A stretch of 64,000 bases of DNA from Lachnospiraceae bacterium (GTDB taxonomy: Bacteria > Bacillota > Clostridia > Lachnospirales > Lachnospiraceae). The position numbers were made by a program, and so were the translations under genes. The DNA lies in NCBI GenBank assembly GCA_024693135.1, contig JAILLN010000027.1:1-64000 (forward strand), written 5' to 3'. This document shows positions 46,101 through 55,663 of the stretch, piece by piece. The notes under the pieces are model-generated. The model was not told the origin of the DNA, did not search any database, and saw nothing but the letters and a program-made list of their open reading frames with translations. Position 1 is the stretch's first letter, and every line of letters starts with the position of its first letter.

Positions 46101-46354
46101 CTGTCCGGCTTTTCCTTTTCGATCAGGCTCTTTAATACCGGCACGGTAAGCGGCTCGATATAAACCTTGTCTGCAATATCCCCGTCGGTCATGATGGTGG
46201 CCGGGTTGGAATTGATCAGCACCACCTCCACCCCTTCTTCCCTTAAGGACCGGCAGGCCTGGGTGCCGGCATAGTCAAACTCCGCCGCCTGGCCGATCAC
46301 GATGGGGCCGGAGCCGATGACCAGCACCTTTTTGATTTCCTTATTTCTTGGCAT
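43136..46354 (-). CDS. carB: carbamoyl-phosphate synthase large subunit
   Basis: Synthetase of 1072 residues with two ATP-grasp halves: [20 protein letters not shown] near the N-terminus and [20 protein letters not shown] near 560. The C-terminal methylglyoxal-synthase-like allosteric domain (about 930 on, with VDTPTQGFQ) is present and is where nucleotides and ornithine act in homologues. It makes carbamoyl phosphate for pyrimidine and arginine synthesis. It starts 6 bases after carA. Confidence 0.98.
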   Translation of the reverse strand: [1072 protein letters not shown]

Positions 46355-46360
46355 AATGGA

Positions 46361-47452
46361 TCATCCCTTCATAGCCTTGATGAAACGGTCGAATAAAAAT
46401 GAGGTATCCTGCGGCCCGGGGCTTGCCTCCGGATGAAACTGCACCGTAAAAATCTTCTTTCCCTGATAGGACAGGCCCTCATTCGTCCCGTCATTGACAT
46501 TGGTAAAGGCGGCGGATGCCACCGACTCCGGAAGGGAGGCTTCATCCACCACATATCCATGATTCTGTGAGGTGATATAAACCCTGCCGCTTTCCCGGTC
46601 CTTCACCGGATGGTTTCCTCCCCGGTGCCCGTATTTCAGCCGGTGGGTATCTCCTCCATGAGCCAGGGCCATGAGCTGGTGCCCCAGGCAGATGGCAAAG
46701 ATGGGGATCCCTGCACGGCTTAGCTTTGCGATCTCCCCGATGATCTCCCCGCATTCCTTCGGATCCCCCGGCCCGTTGGAGATCATGATCCCGTCGGGAT
46801 CCTCCTTCAGGATCTCCTCCGCCTTCGTCCAGGCAGGATATACCTTCACGGAAAGACCTCTCCCGGCCAGGCTCAGGGCAATGTCCTTCTTCATCCCCAC
46901 ATCCAGCAGGGCCACCTTCAGCCCTTCCCCCTCCCGGCTTTGGATCTGATCCGTCTTTACGTCATAGCTTTCCCGGCAGCTGACCTTCTGTACCACATCC
47001 CCGGTGCGGTATGCCTCAAGATCTGAGCGGATCTCCTCATACGAAAGGCCGCTCCGGGTCGTGATCATCCCGTTCATGGTGCCCTTCTCCCGCAAGACCT
47101 TGGTCAGGGCCCGGGTATCGATCCCTGCGATCCCCGGGATCTCATATTGCTCCAGATAATCCTGCAGGGTAATATCCGACCGGAAATTGCTGGCCATCCT
47201 GGAGCATTCCCGGACGATCAGGGCGTCCGGCCAGGGCCTTGAAGACTGCAGGTCCTCACGGCAGATGCCGTAATTTCCGATCAGAGGATAGGTCAGGCAT
47301 ACCGCCTGCCCCGCATAGGACGGATCCGTCAGGATCTCCGGATACCCTGTCATGGAGGTATTAAATACGATCTCACTAATGACGTCCTTTTTTGCTCCGA
47401 TGGATTCTCCCGCAAAACGGGTTCCATCCTCCAAAATCAAATATGCCTTCAT
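46361..47452 (-). CDS. carA: carbamoyl-phosphate synthase small subunit
   Basis: Glutaminase subunit of 363 residues supplying ammonia to CarB. The class I amidotransferase nucleophile is in ICLGHQLMALAHGG near residue 255, with the catalytic histidine and glutamate in FHPEASPGP near 342. The N-terminal small-subunit domain starts KAYLILEDGTRF. The start is 57 bases after purL. Confidence 0.98.
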   Translation of the reverse strand: MKAYLILEDGTRFAGESIGAKKDVISEIVFNTSMTGYPEILTDPSYAGQAVCLTYPLIGNYGICREDLQSSRPWPDALIVRECSRMASNFRSDITLQDYLEQYEIPGIAGIDTRALTKVLREKGTMNGMITTRSGLSYEEIRSDLEAYRTGDVVQKVSCRESYDVKTDQIQSREGEGLKVALLDVGMKKDIALSLAGRGLSVKVYPAWTKAEEILKEDPDGIMISNGPGDPKECGEIIGEIAKLSRAGIPIFAICLGHQLMALAHGGDTHRLKYGHRGGNHPVKDRESGRVYITSQNHGYVVDEASLPESVASAAFTNVNDGTNEGLSYQGKKIFTVQFHPEASPGPQDTSFLFDRFIKAMKG

Positions 47453-47509
47453 GGTTAATCCAAATCCCTCTTTTCGACCTTCTCCCTCTGTTTTCTTAAT
47501 GATCTTTCC

Positions 47510-50500
47510 TCATTGGAAATAAGCTGTTCCGGATTCAAAGATCTTCATGTCCTGGTTCCCATAGATATTGATGGCAACCGAGCCTCCCCTCCGCTCTGCA
47601 TGCGCCATCTTCCCGTAAACCCTTCCATCCGGGGAAAGGATCCCCTCCACCGCCTGATAGGAACCGTTCAGATTCCAGGCCGGATCCATCCATACCTCCC
47701 CATCCGGAGTGCAGTACTGGGTGGCGATCTGCCCGTTTTTCATCAGGTCCCCGATCCATTTTTCACTTGCCACAAACCTCCCCTCTCCGTGAGAGGCCGG
47801 ATTCACATATACCTCCCCGGCCTTCGCTTTCAAAAGCCAGGGCGAGCGGCTGGATACCACCTTTGTATAAACCATCCTTGAGATATGCCTGCCCACGGTA
47901 TTGAAGGTCAGGGTAGGGGAATCCTCCCGCTGGGCATCGATGATCTCCCCATAGGGAACCAGTCCCAGCTTGATCAAGGCCTGGAAGCCGTTGCATATCC
48001 CCAGGACCAGGCCGTCCCTTTGATTCAGGAGATCCATGACGGCTTCCTTCAGCTTCGCGTTTCGGAAAGCTGTGGCAAAAAACTTCGCCGAGCCATCCGG
48101 CTCGTCTCCCGCAGAGAAGCCTCCCGGAAACATGATGATCTGCGCATCTTTGATCTCCCGCACATATTCATCCACGGAATCCCGGATGTCCCCTGCGGAA
48201 AGATTGCGGAATACCCGGACGGAAACCTCCGCACCGGCCCGCTCAAAGGCGGCCTGGGAATCATACTCGCAGTTTGTCCCCGGGAAGACCGGAATGAAGA
48301 CCTTGGGTTTTGCCTTCCGGTGGTTTGCGATATGAACCTCCGGTTGTCCTTTGACGATCCGGGACAGGGCCTTTTTCTTTTCTCCCTCCATTACGGCTTC
48401 GGAAGGGAAGATCCCCTCCAGGGTGCCATTGTAAGACGCCTCGGCCTTTTCAAGGCTCAGCCGCTCCCCGGCATAGGTTATGGAATAATCCTGCACCACT
48501 TCTCCGATCACCAGATACGGCACGCCGATCCGGTCCAGCTTCTCCGGCACGGCCTCTGCGATGATATTGCCTGTTTCCGACATAAAGAGCTGCTCCGGAA
48601 GAAGGGAATCCACCAGGACTGCCCCCAGACGGTTTCCAAATGCCATCTTGGACAGGGCCGGTGCTATGCCCTTTTCATCCAGGGCGTAAGCCGATACCAC
48701 CGCTCCGTTTAAGACAGCCTTGTGGATCCCGTCATAGAGCGCAAGCACCTTTTCGTATACCGGCAGGTCATACTCATCCGTGGGGATCGTAAATTTGACC
48801 AGCTTATTTCCGCTCTTTTTCAGCTCCGGGGAGATCACCTCCTTATCCTTGGCGATATCCACAGCAAAGCTTACCAGGGTGGGAGGCACATCCAGCTCCT
48901 CGAAGGTACCGGACATGGAATCCTTGCCGCCGATGGAGGGCAGGCCGTATTCCATCTGTGCCGTAAACGCACCCAGAAGCGCGGTAAACGGCTCGCTCCA
49001 ACGGGAAGCCTCCTCCGTCATCCGTTTGAAATATTCCTGGAAGGTAAACCGGATCTTCTGGCAGTCCCCTCCCGCGGCCACGATCTTTGCCATGGAATCC
49101 GTGACGGCAAATACCGCCCCGTGATAAGGACTCCACTGGGAGATGAAGGGATCAAAGCCATAGGCCATAAGCGAGACCGTATCCGTGGCGCATCCTGCCA
49201 CAGGGATCTTCGCTGCCATAGCCTGGATCGGGGAAGCCTGATAGGTTCCTCCATAGGGCATCAATACCGTTCCGGCGCCGATGGAGGAATCAAACATCTC
49301 CACCAGCCCTCTCTGGGAGCACTCATTCAGATCCGCCATGGTCTTAAGCCACTCCCCCTTCCAGTCCGGTACCCGCATCTCCTCCCGGAAGTATGCATTT
49401 TTCAGGCTGGGAAGCAATACCTTCACATCCGTTTCCTGATGGGCTCCGTTTGTATCCAGGAAGGAACGGGCCAGGTCGACGATGACCTTCCCCCTCCATT
49501 TCATCTTAAGCCTTGCCTCTTCTGTCACTACGGCGACCCGGGTAGCCTCCAGGTTCTCCTCTGCGGCATATTTCAGGAAGCGGCCCTCGTCCTTCGCGGC
49601 TACCACCACCGCCATCCGCTCCTGAGACTCCGAGATCGCCAGCTCCGTACCGTCCAATCCTGCGTATTTTTTGGGAACGAGATCCAGATCCACGGAAAGC
49701 CCCGGCGCCAGCTCGCCGATAGCCACCGATACGCCGCCCGCGCCAAAATCATTGCATACCTTGATCAGAAGGCTTACTTCCTTCCTGCGGAAAAGCCTCT
49801 GCAGCTTCCTTTCCGTGGGAGCATTCCCCTTCTGGACCTCTGCCCCGCAGGTATCGATGGAAGAGGTCGTATGGACCTTGGAGGCTCCGGTGGCGCCGCC
49901 GATCCCATCCCTTCCGGTCCGTCCCCCCAGCAGGATGACCACGTCTCCCGGCTCAGCGTCCTTCCGGATCACATTCTTTCTGGGGGCCGCGGCGATCACC
50001 GCGCCGATCTCCATCCGTTTTGCCGCATATCCCGGATGATAGATCTCATGCACAAGCCCGGTGGCAAGCCCGATCTGGTTTCCATAGGAGGAATATCCCT
50101 TGGCCGCCCCCTTCACCAGCTTCTTCTGGGGAAGCTTCCCTTTCAGGGTTTTCTTTACGGAAACCGTAGGATCCGCAGCCCCGGTGACCCGCATTGCCTG
50201 ATATACATAGGATCTGCCGGAAAGCGGATCCCTGATGGCGCCGCCCAGGCAGGTGGCCGCCCCTCCGAAGGGCTCGATCTCCGTAGGATGGTTATGGGTC
50301 TCGTTCTTAAACATCACGAGCCATTCTTCCTTTTTCTTTTTCCCGTCCTTACCGGTCAAGGTCACGGGCACGATGATGGAGCAGGCATTGATCTCATGGC
50401 TTTCCTCCAGATCCTTCAGCTTTCCCTCTTTCTTCAGCTGCTTCATGGCCAGGGTCGCCAGATCCATGAGGCAGATGTCCTTATCCCCTCCCTTTTCCCG

Positions 50501-51331
50501 GCACCGGCTGCCATACAGCTCTTCCCTGGTTTTCAGATACTGCCGGTAGGAATCCTCGATGGGCTTGCGGAAATACTCCAGATCCTCCGTCCCGCCATCC
50601 GGATCTGAGGCGGTAAAGCTTACCTTCTTCAGCTCGGTGGAAAAGGTGGTATGACGACAGTGATCCGACCAATAGGTATCGAGGACCCGAAGCTCCGTCA
50701 TGGAGGGATCCCGTTTTTCTTCTTTTTTGAAATAATCCCGGATATAGAGGAAATCCCGGAAGGTCATGGCATAGCCCGACCGGTCATAGGCGGCTTTAAG
50801 CTCCTCATCCTTTTTCCGGATGAAATCCTTAAAGGTCCCTACATCCTCCGGCTCCTCATAGGTCTCCGTAAGGGTCTTGGGCTTATCGCCGGTGCAGAGC
50901 CGGGAATCCACCGGATTGACCAGATATTTTCTGATCTGCTCCAGCTCCGCCTCCGAAAGCGCTCCTTCCGCGCAATAGGTCTGTGCCGTGCGGATCACGG
51001 GCTCCGCTTCCTCATCCAAAAAGCGGATGCACTGTTCCGCCGAATCTGCCCTCTGGTCATACTGCCCGGGCAGGTATTCCACGGAAAAGACCCCGGCTCC
51101 CCCGCTTCCGGGAAAATCCTCCTCATAGAGCAGGTCTACCGGCGGCTCCGAAAAAACGGATGTGCAGGCTTTTGCATACACATCCTCCTTCAGGTTTTCC
51201 ATATCATACCGGATCAGGCAGCGAAATCCGGTGAGATTTTTGATGCCGAGGAAATGAACGATCTCATCCCTGAGCTCCCTTGCCTTAACGGCATATTCCG
51301 GCTTTTTTTCCACATAGATTCTTCTGACCAT
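47510..51331 (-). CDS. purL: phosphoribosylformylglycinamidine synthase, single-chain (clade II)
   Basis: Enzyme of 1273 residues for the fourth step of purine synthesis (FGAR to FGAM). An N-terminal PurS-like part is followed by the duplicated PurM-like core (VFKNETHNHPTEIEPFGGAATCLGG, GKDSMSGTFEE) and a glutamine amidotransferase domain with IPVFPGTNCEYDSQAAFE and the nucleophile in VLGICNGFQALIKLG near residue 1115. Many Firmicutes have separate PurS, PurQ and PurL; this large form corresponds to TIGR01857. GGGGGAGCAG precedes the start, 12 bases after the cNMP-like gene. Confidence 0.97.
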   Translation of the reverse strand: MVRRIYVEKKPEYAVKARELRDEIVHFLGIKNLTGFRCLIRYDMENLKEDVYAKACTSVFSEPPVDLLYEEDFPGSGGAGVFSVEYLPGQYDQRADSAEQCIRFLDEEAEPVIRTAQTYCAEGALSEAELEQIRKYLVNPVDSRLCTGDKPKTLTETYEEPEDVGTFKDFIRKKDEELKAAYDRSGYAMTFRDFLYIRDYFKKEEKRDPSMTELRVLDTYWSDHCRHTTFSTELKKVSFTASDPDGGTEDLEYFRKPIEDSYRQYLKTREELYGSRCREKGGDKDICLMDLATLAMKQLKKEGKLKDLEESHEINACSIIVPVTLTGKDGKKKKEEWLVMFKNETHNHPTEIEPFGGAATCLGGAIRDPLSGRSYVYQAMRVTGAADPTVSVKKTLKGKLPQKKLVKGAAKGYSSYGNQIGLATGLVHEIYHPGYAAKRMEIGAVIAAAPRKNVIRKDAEPGDVVILLGGRTGRDGIGGATGASKVHTTSSIDTCGAEVQKGNAPTERKLQRLFRRKEVSLLIKVCNDFGAGGVSVAIGELAPGLSVDLDLVPKKYAGLDGTELAISESQERMAVVVAAKDEGRFLKYAAEENLEATRVAVVTEEARLKMKWRGKVIVDLARSFLDTNGAHQETDVKVLLPSLKNAYFREEMRVPDWKGEWLKTMADLNECSQRGLVEMFDSSIGAGTVLMPYGGTYQASPIQAMAAKIPVAGCATDTVSLMAYGFDPFISQWSPYHGAVFAVTDSMAKIVAAGGDCQKIRFTFQEYFKRMTEEASRWSEPFTALLGAFTAQMEYGLPSIGGKDSMSGTFEELDVPPTLVSFAVDIAKDKEVISPELKKSGNKLVKFTIPTDEYDLPVYEKVLALYDGIHKAVLNGAVVSAYALDEKGIAPALSKMAFGNRLGAVLVDSLLPEQLFMSETGNIIAEAVPEKLDRIGVPYLVIGEVVQDYSITYAGERLSLEKAEASYNGTLEGIFPSEAVMEGEKKKALSRIVKGQPEVHIANHRKAKPKVFIPVFPGTNCEYDSQAAFERAGAEVSVRVFRNLSAGDIRDSVDEYVREIKDAQIIMFPGGFSAGDEPDGSAKFFATAFRNAKLKEAVMDLLNQRDGLVLGICNGFQALIKLGLVPYGEIIDAQREDSPTLTFNTVGRHISRMVYTKVVSSRSPWLLKAKAGEVYVNPASHGEGRFVASEKWIGDLMKNGQIATQYCTPDGEVWMDPAWNLNGSYQAVEGILSPDGRVYGKMAHAERRGGSVAINIYGNQDMKIFESGTAYFQ

Positions 51332-51343
51332 TTTCTGCTCCCC

Positions 51344-53446
51344 CTATCTTTTCAAGAAACCGACCTGCATCGAGATCTCCTTCGGCACCGTTGCCCCGGA
51401 TTTTTCGATCTTCTGCATCAGGATGTCCAGCAGATGCAGCTTCTGTGCTCTTTTCAGGTTGAATTTAGAAATGATGTCTGCATAAGCGGGAGAAGCTGTG
51501 CCCAGGGTGTCCCTGATCTCCCGGGGGAAAGGACAATACCGGAAGATAATGCTCCTCGCCAGCTTATTCAGCCTTAAGGATCCGCTCTTTTCAAATTCCA
51601 CATAATTAACGTAATCACTGACAAATACGCCCTTTACGGAATTTCTGGCGCTCTGCAGCTGCAGCTTGATCTTTTCCCTCACCTCCGGGGACAGATCATG
51701 ATTCTTGCGGTAGAACTGGAGATAGTCGCTGTATTCCGAGGTCAGGGAAGGCACCGTCACATCGTTCCAGTGGACGCCCTGCTCCCGCCGGCACATCTCC
51801 CAGCGGAATTCCCCGGCCAGGATCAGGAAAAACTGCTTTGCATTTCCGGAAGGGAACATGGGCACCATCATGCGGGCAGGGGTATCCCTCCTGGATCCAG
51901 AGATCTCCTGCCACATTGCTCCCCTCTGGCCTGCATTTGGCAGCAGGATCACATACGGCAGGACTTCCTTTGCCACATATTCCCGGTTTACGCCGATCTT
52001 CGGGTTCGAATACATCACATCCCGGCAGAAGCAGGAAAAATCCACCGAGCGGATCTCATCCAGATATTGATGCACCGTAGGGCTCTTCAGCATGGATTCC
52101 TCCGGGGACTTGATATGATCCTCCCCGAAAAAGACCGGCACAAACGAAGAGATCCTCCCATAGGTCATGCGGTTTGCCAGATGGAAGAAATTGCGGATCT
52201 CAAACAGGGCTCTTTCCTCCCCGCTCTCCAAAAGCGACCGCATCTCGGACTGCCGGATATCCCCGTTATGTACCTGCTCCTTCAGGTATGCCGGATACTC
52301 CAGGTCAAATTCATTTTTGGAAGGATCCACTGCCTTGTCATATACCAGCTTCAGCCACTCATAGATCGTCACCACATTGCCTGCCGGATCCGGCTTGTAG
52401 GTATCCGCCAGATAAGCAAGGGTGGCCGTGTTTTCCTTGCCCGCCAGATTTTCATCCACAAATGCGAAGAGCAGAAACATTTTGATCTCCAGGGGAGCGC
52501 TGACGTGCATGCTCTTGAGGAAGACCTTTTCATAGGTACTGTAGAAGCATTCCGCCAGATCCTTCCTGGTCTTCCTGGCCTCATCGGACTGGTCTGTCTT
52601 ATCCGGCATTCGCGCAAAATCATTGACGAGCTTCTTAAATTTCTTGGCCTCCTCCGGGCCGGCCTCGGCAAAGGACAGGATCGCATCCAATGCCCCTTTG
52701 ATCTCGATGGAATTGGAGCCGGAAAACTTTTCTTTTGATGCGGCCTTTCCTGCATCGGCATCCGAAGCCAAACGTTTCAGCTCATTGAGACGCATGACAA
52801 ATTCCGCCGTATCCTCATTAAGCTTGATGCGTTCCTCCGAGGCTTTCTCGATCTGCTCCGTCAGCAGCCCCAGGTATTTCCCGGCATAAAGGATGATGCC
52901 GGTAACGAATTCTGCTCCGAGGGAATACATGTCCTTGCTCAGGGAAGCAAAAAACCGGCTTTCAAACTCGCTAAGATCCGGCTTCTCCGGACGCGGGAGG
53001 GTATCAAAGAGGTCACCCGGCACGTAGCTTTCCCCTGCCGCGATGCACAGTTCCTCTATCCCCTCGCTTTCCTTAAGAAGCTCATCATAATACTCTATAT
53101 TTTCACTGCAGGCTTTGGCTGTCTTTTCATATACTTCCCCCACCGTCCCCACAGCCGCCTCCACCAGATACGGGCTGATCTGGGGATTTGCACGGATGAT
53201 GGCATACAGATCCTCTGTGCTTCCGTATTTGTAGGAGTAGACCACCGCATCCTCGTCTGCCTCATAATCAAACCGGTAATACTCTCCCGGGACCTCCATC
53301 AGACCCAGAAGGCTTCCATAGCCCAGCTTCACCGTACAGGCCGGTCCGGTAGCCGTCACGGAGCCCTTCAATAAGATCTGGATCTCCTGTACCCGCTCCG
53401 CCGTCGTATGCAGCAGCTCTCCCGCGCTGATTTCCTGCTTACCCAT
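51344..53446 (-). CDS. cyclic-nucleotide-binding-domain-like protein
   Basis: Protein of 700 residues. About residues 25-70 (LKGSVTATGPACTVKLGYGSLLGLMEVPG, then the YRFDYEADEDAVVY strands) resemble a Crp-type cyclic-nucleotide-binding barrel, though I see no clear PRAA-type phosphate loop, so ligand binding is uncertain. The remaining 600 residues are mainly helical with no motif I recognise and no membrane segment. It lies between the EAL gene (14 bases away) and purL (12 bases away) in the same operon, which suggests a signalling or regulatory partner of the EAL protein. Confidence 0.7.
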   Translation of the reverse strand: MGKQEISAGELLHTTAERVQEIQILLKGSVTATGPACTVKLGYGSLLGLMEVPGEYYRFDYEADEDAVVYSYKYGSTEDLYAIIRANPQISPYLVEAAVGTVGEVYEKTAKACSENIEYYDELLKESEGIEELCIAAGESYVPGDLFDTLPRPEKPDLSEFESRFFASLSKDMYSLGAEFVTGIILYAGKYLGLLTEQIEKASEERIKLNEDTAEFVMRLNELKRLASDADAGKAASKEKFSGSNSIEIKGALDAILSFAEAGPEEAKKFKKLVNDFARMPDKTDQSDEARKTRKDLAECFYSTYEKVFLKSMHVSAPLEIKMFLLFAFVDENLAGKENTATLAYLADTYKPDPAGNVVTIYEWLKLVYDKAVDPSKNEFDLEYPAYLKEQVHNGDIRQSEMRSLLESGEERALFEIRNFFHLANRMTYGRISSFVPVFFGEDHIKSPEESMLKSPTVHQYLDEIRSVDFSCFCRDVMYSNPKIGVNREYVAKEVLPYVILLPNAGQRGAMWQEISGSRRDTPARMMVPMFPSGNAKQFFLILAGEFRWEMCRREQGVHWNDVTVPSLTSEYSDYLQFYRKNHDLSPEVREKIKLQLQSARNSVKGVFVSDYVNYVEFEKSGSLRLNKLARSIIFRYCPFPREIRDTLGTASPAYADIISKFNLKRAQKLHLLDILMQKIEKSGATVPKEISMQVGFLKR

Positions 53447-53460
53447 TGATCAATGCCCCC

Positions 53461-55134
53461 TTATACCTCATCATAATGCTTATGGATCAAGCGTTTTTCA
53501 AATTCTTCGATGGGAAGCGGCTTATCGAAAAGAAAGCCCTGCACCCTTTCGCTTCCTATGCTCTTCAGGAAGCTTGCCTGCTCCTTCGTCTCCACGCCTT
53601 CCGCAATGATATCGATATCCATGTCCCTGGCCATGCGGATCACATTTTCTATGATCGCCTTATCCCTCCCGGATTCCGAATGATCGATCAGGGATTTATC
53701 GATCTTGATGGTATCCACGGACAGGGATTTCAAAAGGCTTAAGGAAGAATATCCGGTCCCGAAATCATCCATGGAGGTGGCGATGCCATAGGCCTTCAGC
53801 TTGTTCGTGGCCTGGATCAGCCTCTCCTTGTCCTGGAAGTCCATGGTCTCCGTAAACTCAATCTCGATATATCTGGCCGGGATCCGGTGCCTCTTGACCA
53901 CATTGATGATCTGATCCGTAAAGCCCTGATTGGCAAAATGAGCCCTGGAAAAATTCACCGAGACCGTCACCACATCCAGCCCCTGCTCCAGCCACTTCCT
54001 TAAAGCCCGGCAGACACTGTTGAGGACATAGAAATCCACGTTGCAGATAAAGCCGTTTTTCTCAAAGATGGGAATGAATTCATCCGGAGGAGTGAGCCTC
54101 CCGTGATCGATCCAGCGGACCAGGGCCTCTGCTCCGGAAAGGCAGTAGGTATCCAGATCCACCTTGGGCTGGTAATATACCACAAATTCCTTATTATCCA
54201 GGGCATCCCGCATCCGGCTCTCCACGTCCTTCTCCCTGAGGATCTGCTTGTGGAGCTCCTCATCATAGTAGACCGGCTCTCCGGTCTCTTTATGCCTTGC
54301 CATATAATGCGCCACGGAAGCATTCTCCATGGCGGCAGACATATCCCGGTCTGCTGCTCCAAGGGAATATACCCCGGTAAAAAAGGAAAGAGGGATATCA
54401 TATCCTCCCTCATCCGATTGGACATGAATGGTCAGATTGCGGATCGCGCTTAAGAATGAAGGCAACACCTCATTGGGGATCATGGCGACAAAGGTATCTC
54501 CGCTGAGCCTCCCGACAATGCTGTCCTTATCCATGGCCCGGGCAAAGAACTCCACTCTTCTGGCTACCTCCTCCAAAACCAGGTCGCCCACCTGATGCCC
54601 ATACATCTGATTGACCAGCTTGAAGCGGATGATATTCAGATAAACGGCAGAATAACGGCCTCCCAGGCCCTGGTCGATCTTCTTCTGCCCCTCCTCCAGA
54701 TAGCCTTCCGCATTAAAGACGCCGCTGCGGATGTCATGGGTCTTGGCCGTATCTTCCTTCCGGTTTCTGACCACCACCTCATGGCATACATAAAAAAGCC
54801 TTACGATCAGAGGGATTATGCTGGCCTGCTCGTCCAGATCCTCCTGCGGCTGCTCCACATCATCCAGCCAGAAGTCATATTGATAACACGCATCCTGCCC
54901 CGATCCGATCCTTTCCGAATAATCGGCCTGGCTGATCAGGAGGGTATCATAGCGCCGGTACAGGATCTCGCTTTCTACCTCCAGCTCACTCTGGCCGTTG
55001 GAGGCGATCTCCTTCCTTACCAGCTGCATCAGGTGCAGATCGTCTGCAAACTGGGACACAGCCACCTGTGCCCCCTCCAGGCTTCCCGAATATTGGATGA
55101 AGATGTTTAAGAAATCGATGATTTTCTTCAGCAT
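53461..55134 (-). CDS. degenerate GGDEF plus intact EAL domain protein
   Basis: Protein of 557 residues. Residues 1-130 are an uncharacterised helical region. A GGDEF fold spans about 135-295, but its signature is SGDTF (211-215), so diguanylate cyclase activity is unlikely. The EAL domain (about 305-555) keeps the motifs for c-di-GMP hydrolysis: EAL at 336-338, NFSRAHF, EIEFTET, DDFGTG (456-461), IKIDKSLI, AEGVET (511-516) and QGFLFDKP. It is therefore probably an active phosphodiesterase that could be tuned by GTP or another ligand binding the GGDEF fold. No membrane segment or signal peptide is evident. Confidence 0.9.
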   Translation of the reverse strand: MLKKIIDFLNIFIQYSGSLEGAQVAVSQFADDLHLMQLVRKEIASNGQSELEVESEILYRRYDTLLISQADYSERIGSGQDACYQYDFWLDDVEQPQEDLDEQASIIPLIVRLFYVCHEVVVRNRKEDTAKTHDIRSGVFNAEGYLEEGQKKIDQGLGGRYSAVYLNIIRFKLVNQMYGHQVGDLVLEEVARRVEFFARAMDKDSIVGRLSGDTFVAMIPNEVLPSFLSAIRNLTIHVQSDEGGYDIPLSFFTGVYSLGAADRDMSAAMENASVAHYMARHKETGEPVYYDEELHKQILREKDVESRMRDALDNKEFVVYYQPKVDLDTYCLSGAEALVRWIDHGRLTPPDEFIPIFEKNGFICNVDFYVLNSVCRALRKWLEQGLDVVTVSVNFSRAHFANQGFTDQIINVVKRHRIPARYIEIEFTETMDFQDKERLIQATNKLKAYGIATSMDDFGTGYSSLSLLKSLSVDTIKIDKSLIDHSESGRDKAIIENVIRMARDMDIDIIAEGVETKEQASFLKSIGSERVQGFLFDKPLPIEEFEKRLIHKHYDEV

Positions 55135-55152
55135 CCCGCCTGCTCCTTTCTT

Positions 55153-55605
55153 TTACCGGATCCGGCTGTCCTCCAGGAAACCCTGAAGCTTCTTCAGCAC
55201 ATTAAGGAAAACCTTGCGTTCCGTGCCCTCCACCCAGCGGGATCCCTTATAGCGCCCCTCCAGCACATACCGGCTGAGGATCGCCCGGAGCAGCTCCACA
55301 TCCTTCTTTTCCGCATTCTCGATGGCTTCCTTTTCCTGCTCCTGGGTCGCGATCCTGCTCTTTCGGTATTGATAGATGTAATTCGGATCCATGAGCTTCG
55401 TCTGGGATGCCTCATTGGTAAAGGCGATCAGCGTGCCATCGTAAACCGGGAATTTCATCTTGGCATCCCCCATGCTTCCGTCATAGGCCGCCGCCACATC
55501 CCTGCCTGACTTCATCTCGAAATAGGAGATATAAGCAGACAGCCTGCGGATATCGTCTGCATAAACCTTGGTGATCAGCTCTGTGTAGTTTACCGCTTCT
55601 TCCAT
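55153..55605 (-). CDS. uncharacterised small protein, first gene of signalling operon
   Basis: Soluble protein of 150 residues I do not recognise. It shows a helical N-terminus (EAVNYTELITKVYADDIRRL), a strand-rich middle (KMKFPVYDGTLIAFTNEA) and a helical, basic C-terminal third. The ATG at 55605 has AAGGAAG six bases upstream, and a promoter lies 30 bases further (55635-55663). It begins the unit that continues with the EAL and cNMP-like genes, purL and carAB. Confidence 0.75.
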   Translation of the reverse strand: MEEAVNYTELITKVYADDIRRLSAYISYFEMKSGRDVAAAYDGSMGDAKMKFPVYDGTLIAFTNEASQTKLMDPNYIYQYRKSRIATQEQEKEAIENAEKKDVELLRAILSRYVLEGRYKGSRWVEGTERKVFLNVLKKLQGFLEDSRIR

Positions 55606-55634
55606 AACCGTCTTCCTTTCAGGCATGCGGATTT

Positions 55635-55663
55635 ATCATACCATATACGGCATGCAATGAAAA
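55635..55663 (-). promoter_or_regulatory. promoter of the signalling-purL-carAB unit
   Basis: Minus-strand TTTTCA (55658-55663), a 17-base spacer and an extended -10, TGGTATGAT (55635-55643). GCATGC occurs on both sides of the -10 region and makes a partial inverted repeat. Confidence 0.55.

Noticed and set aside
53461-55134. Active diguanylate cyclase
   Set aside because: The signature is SGDTF instead of GGDEF, so only the EAL half is expected to be catalytic.
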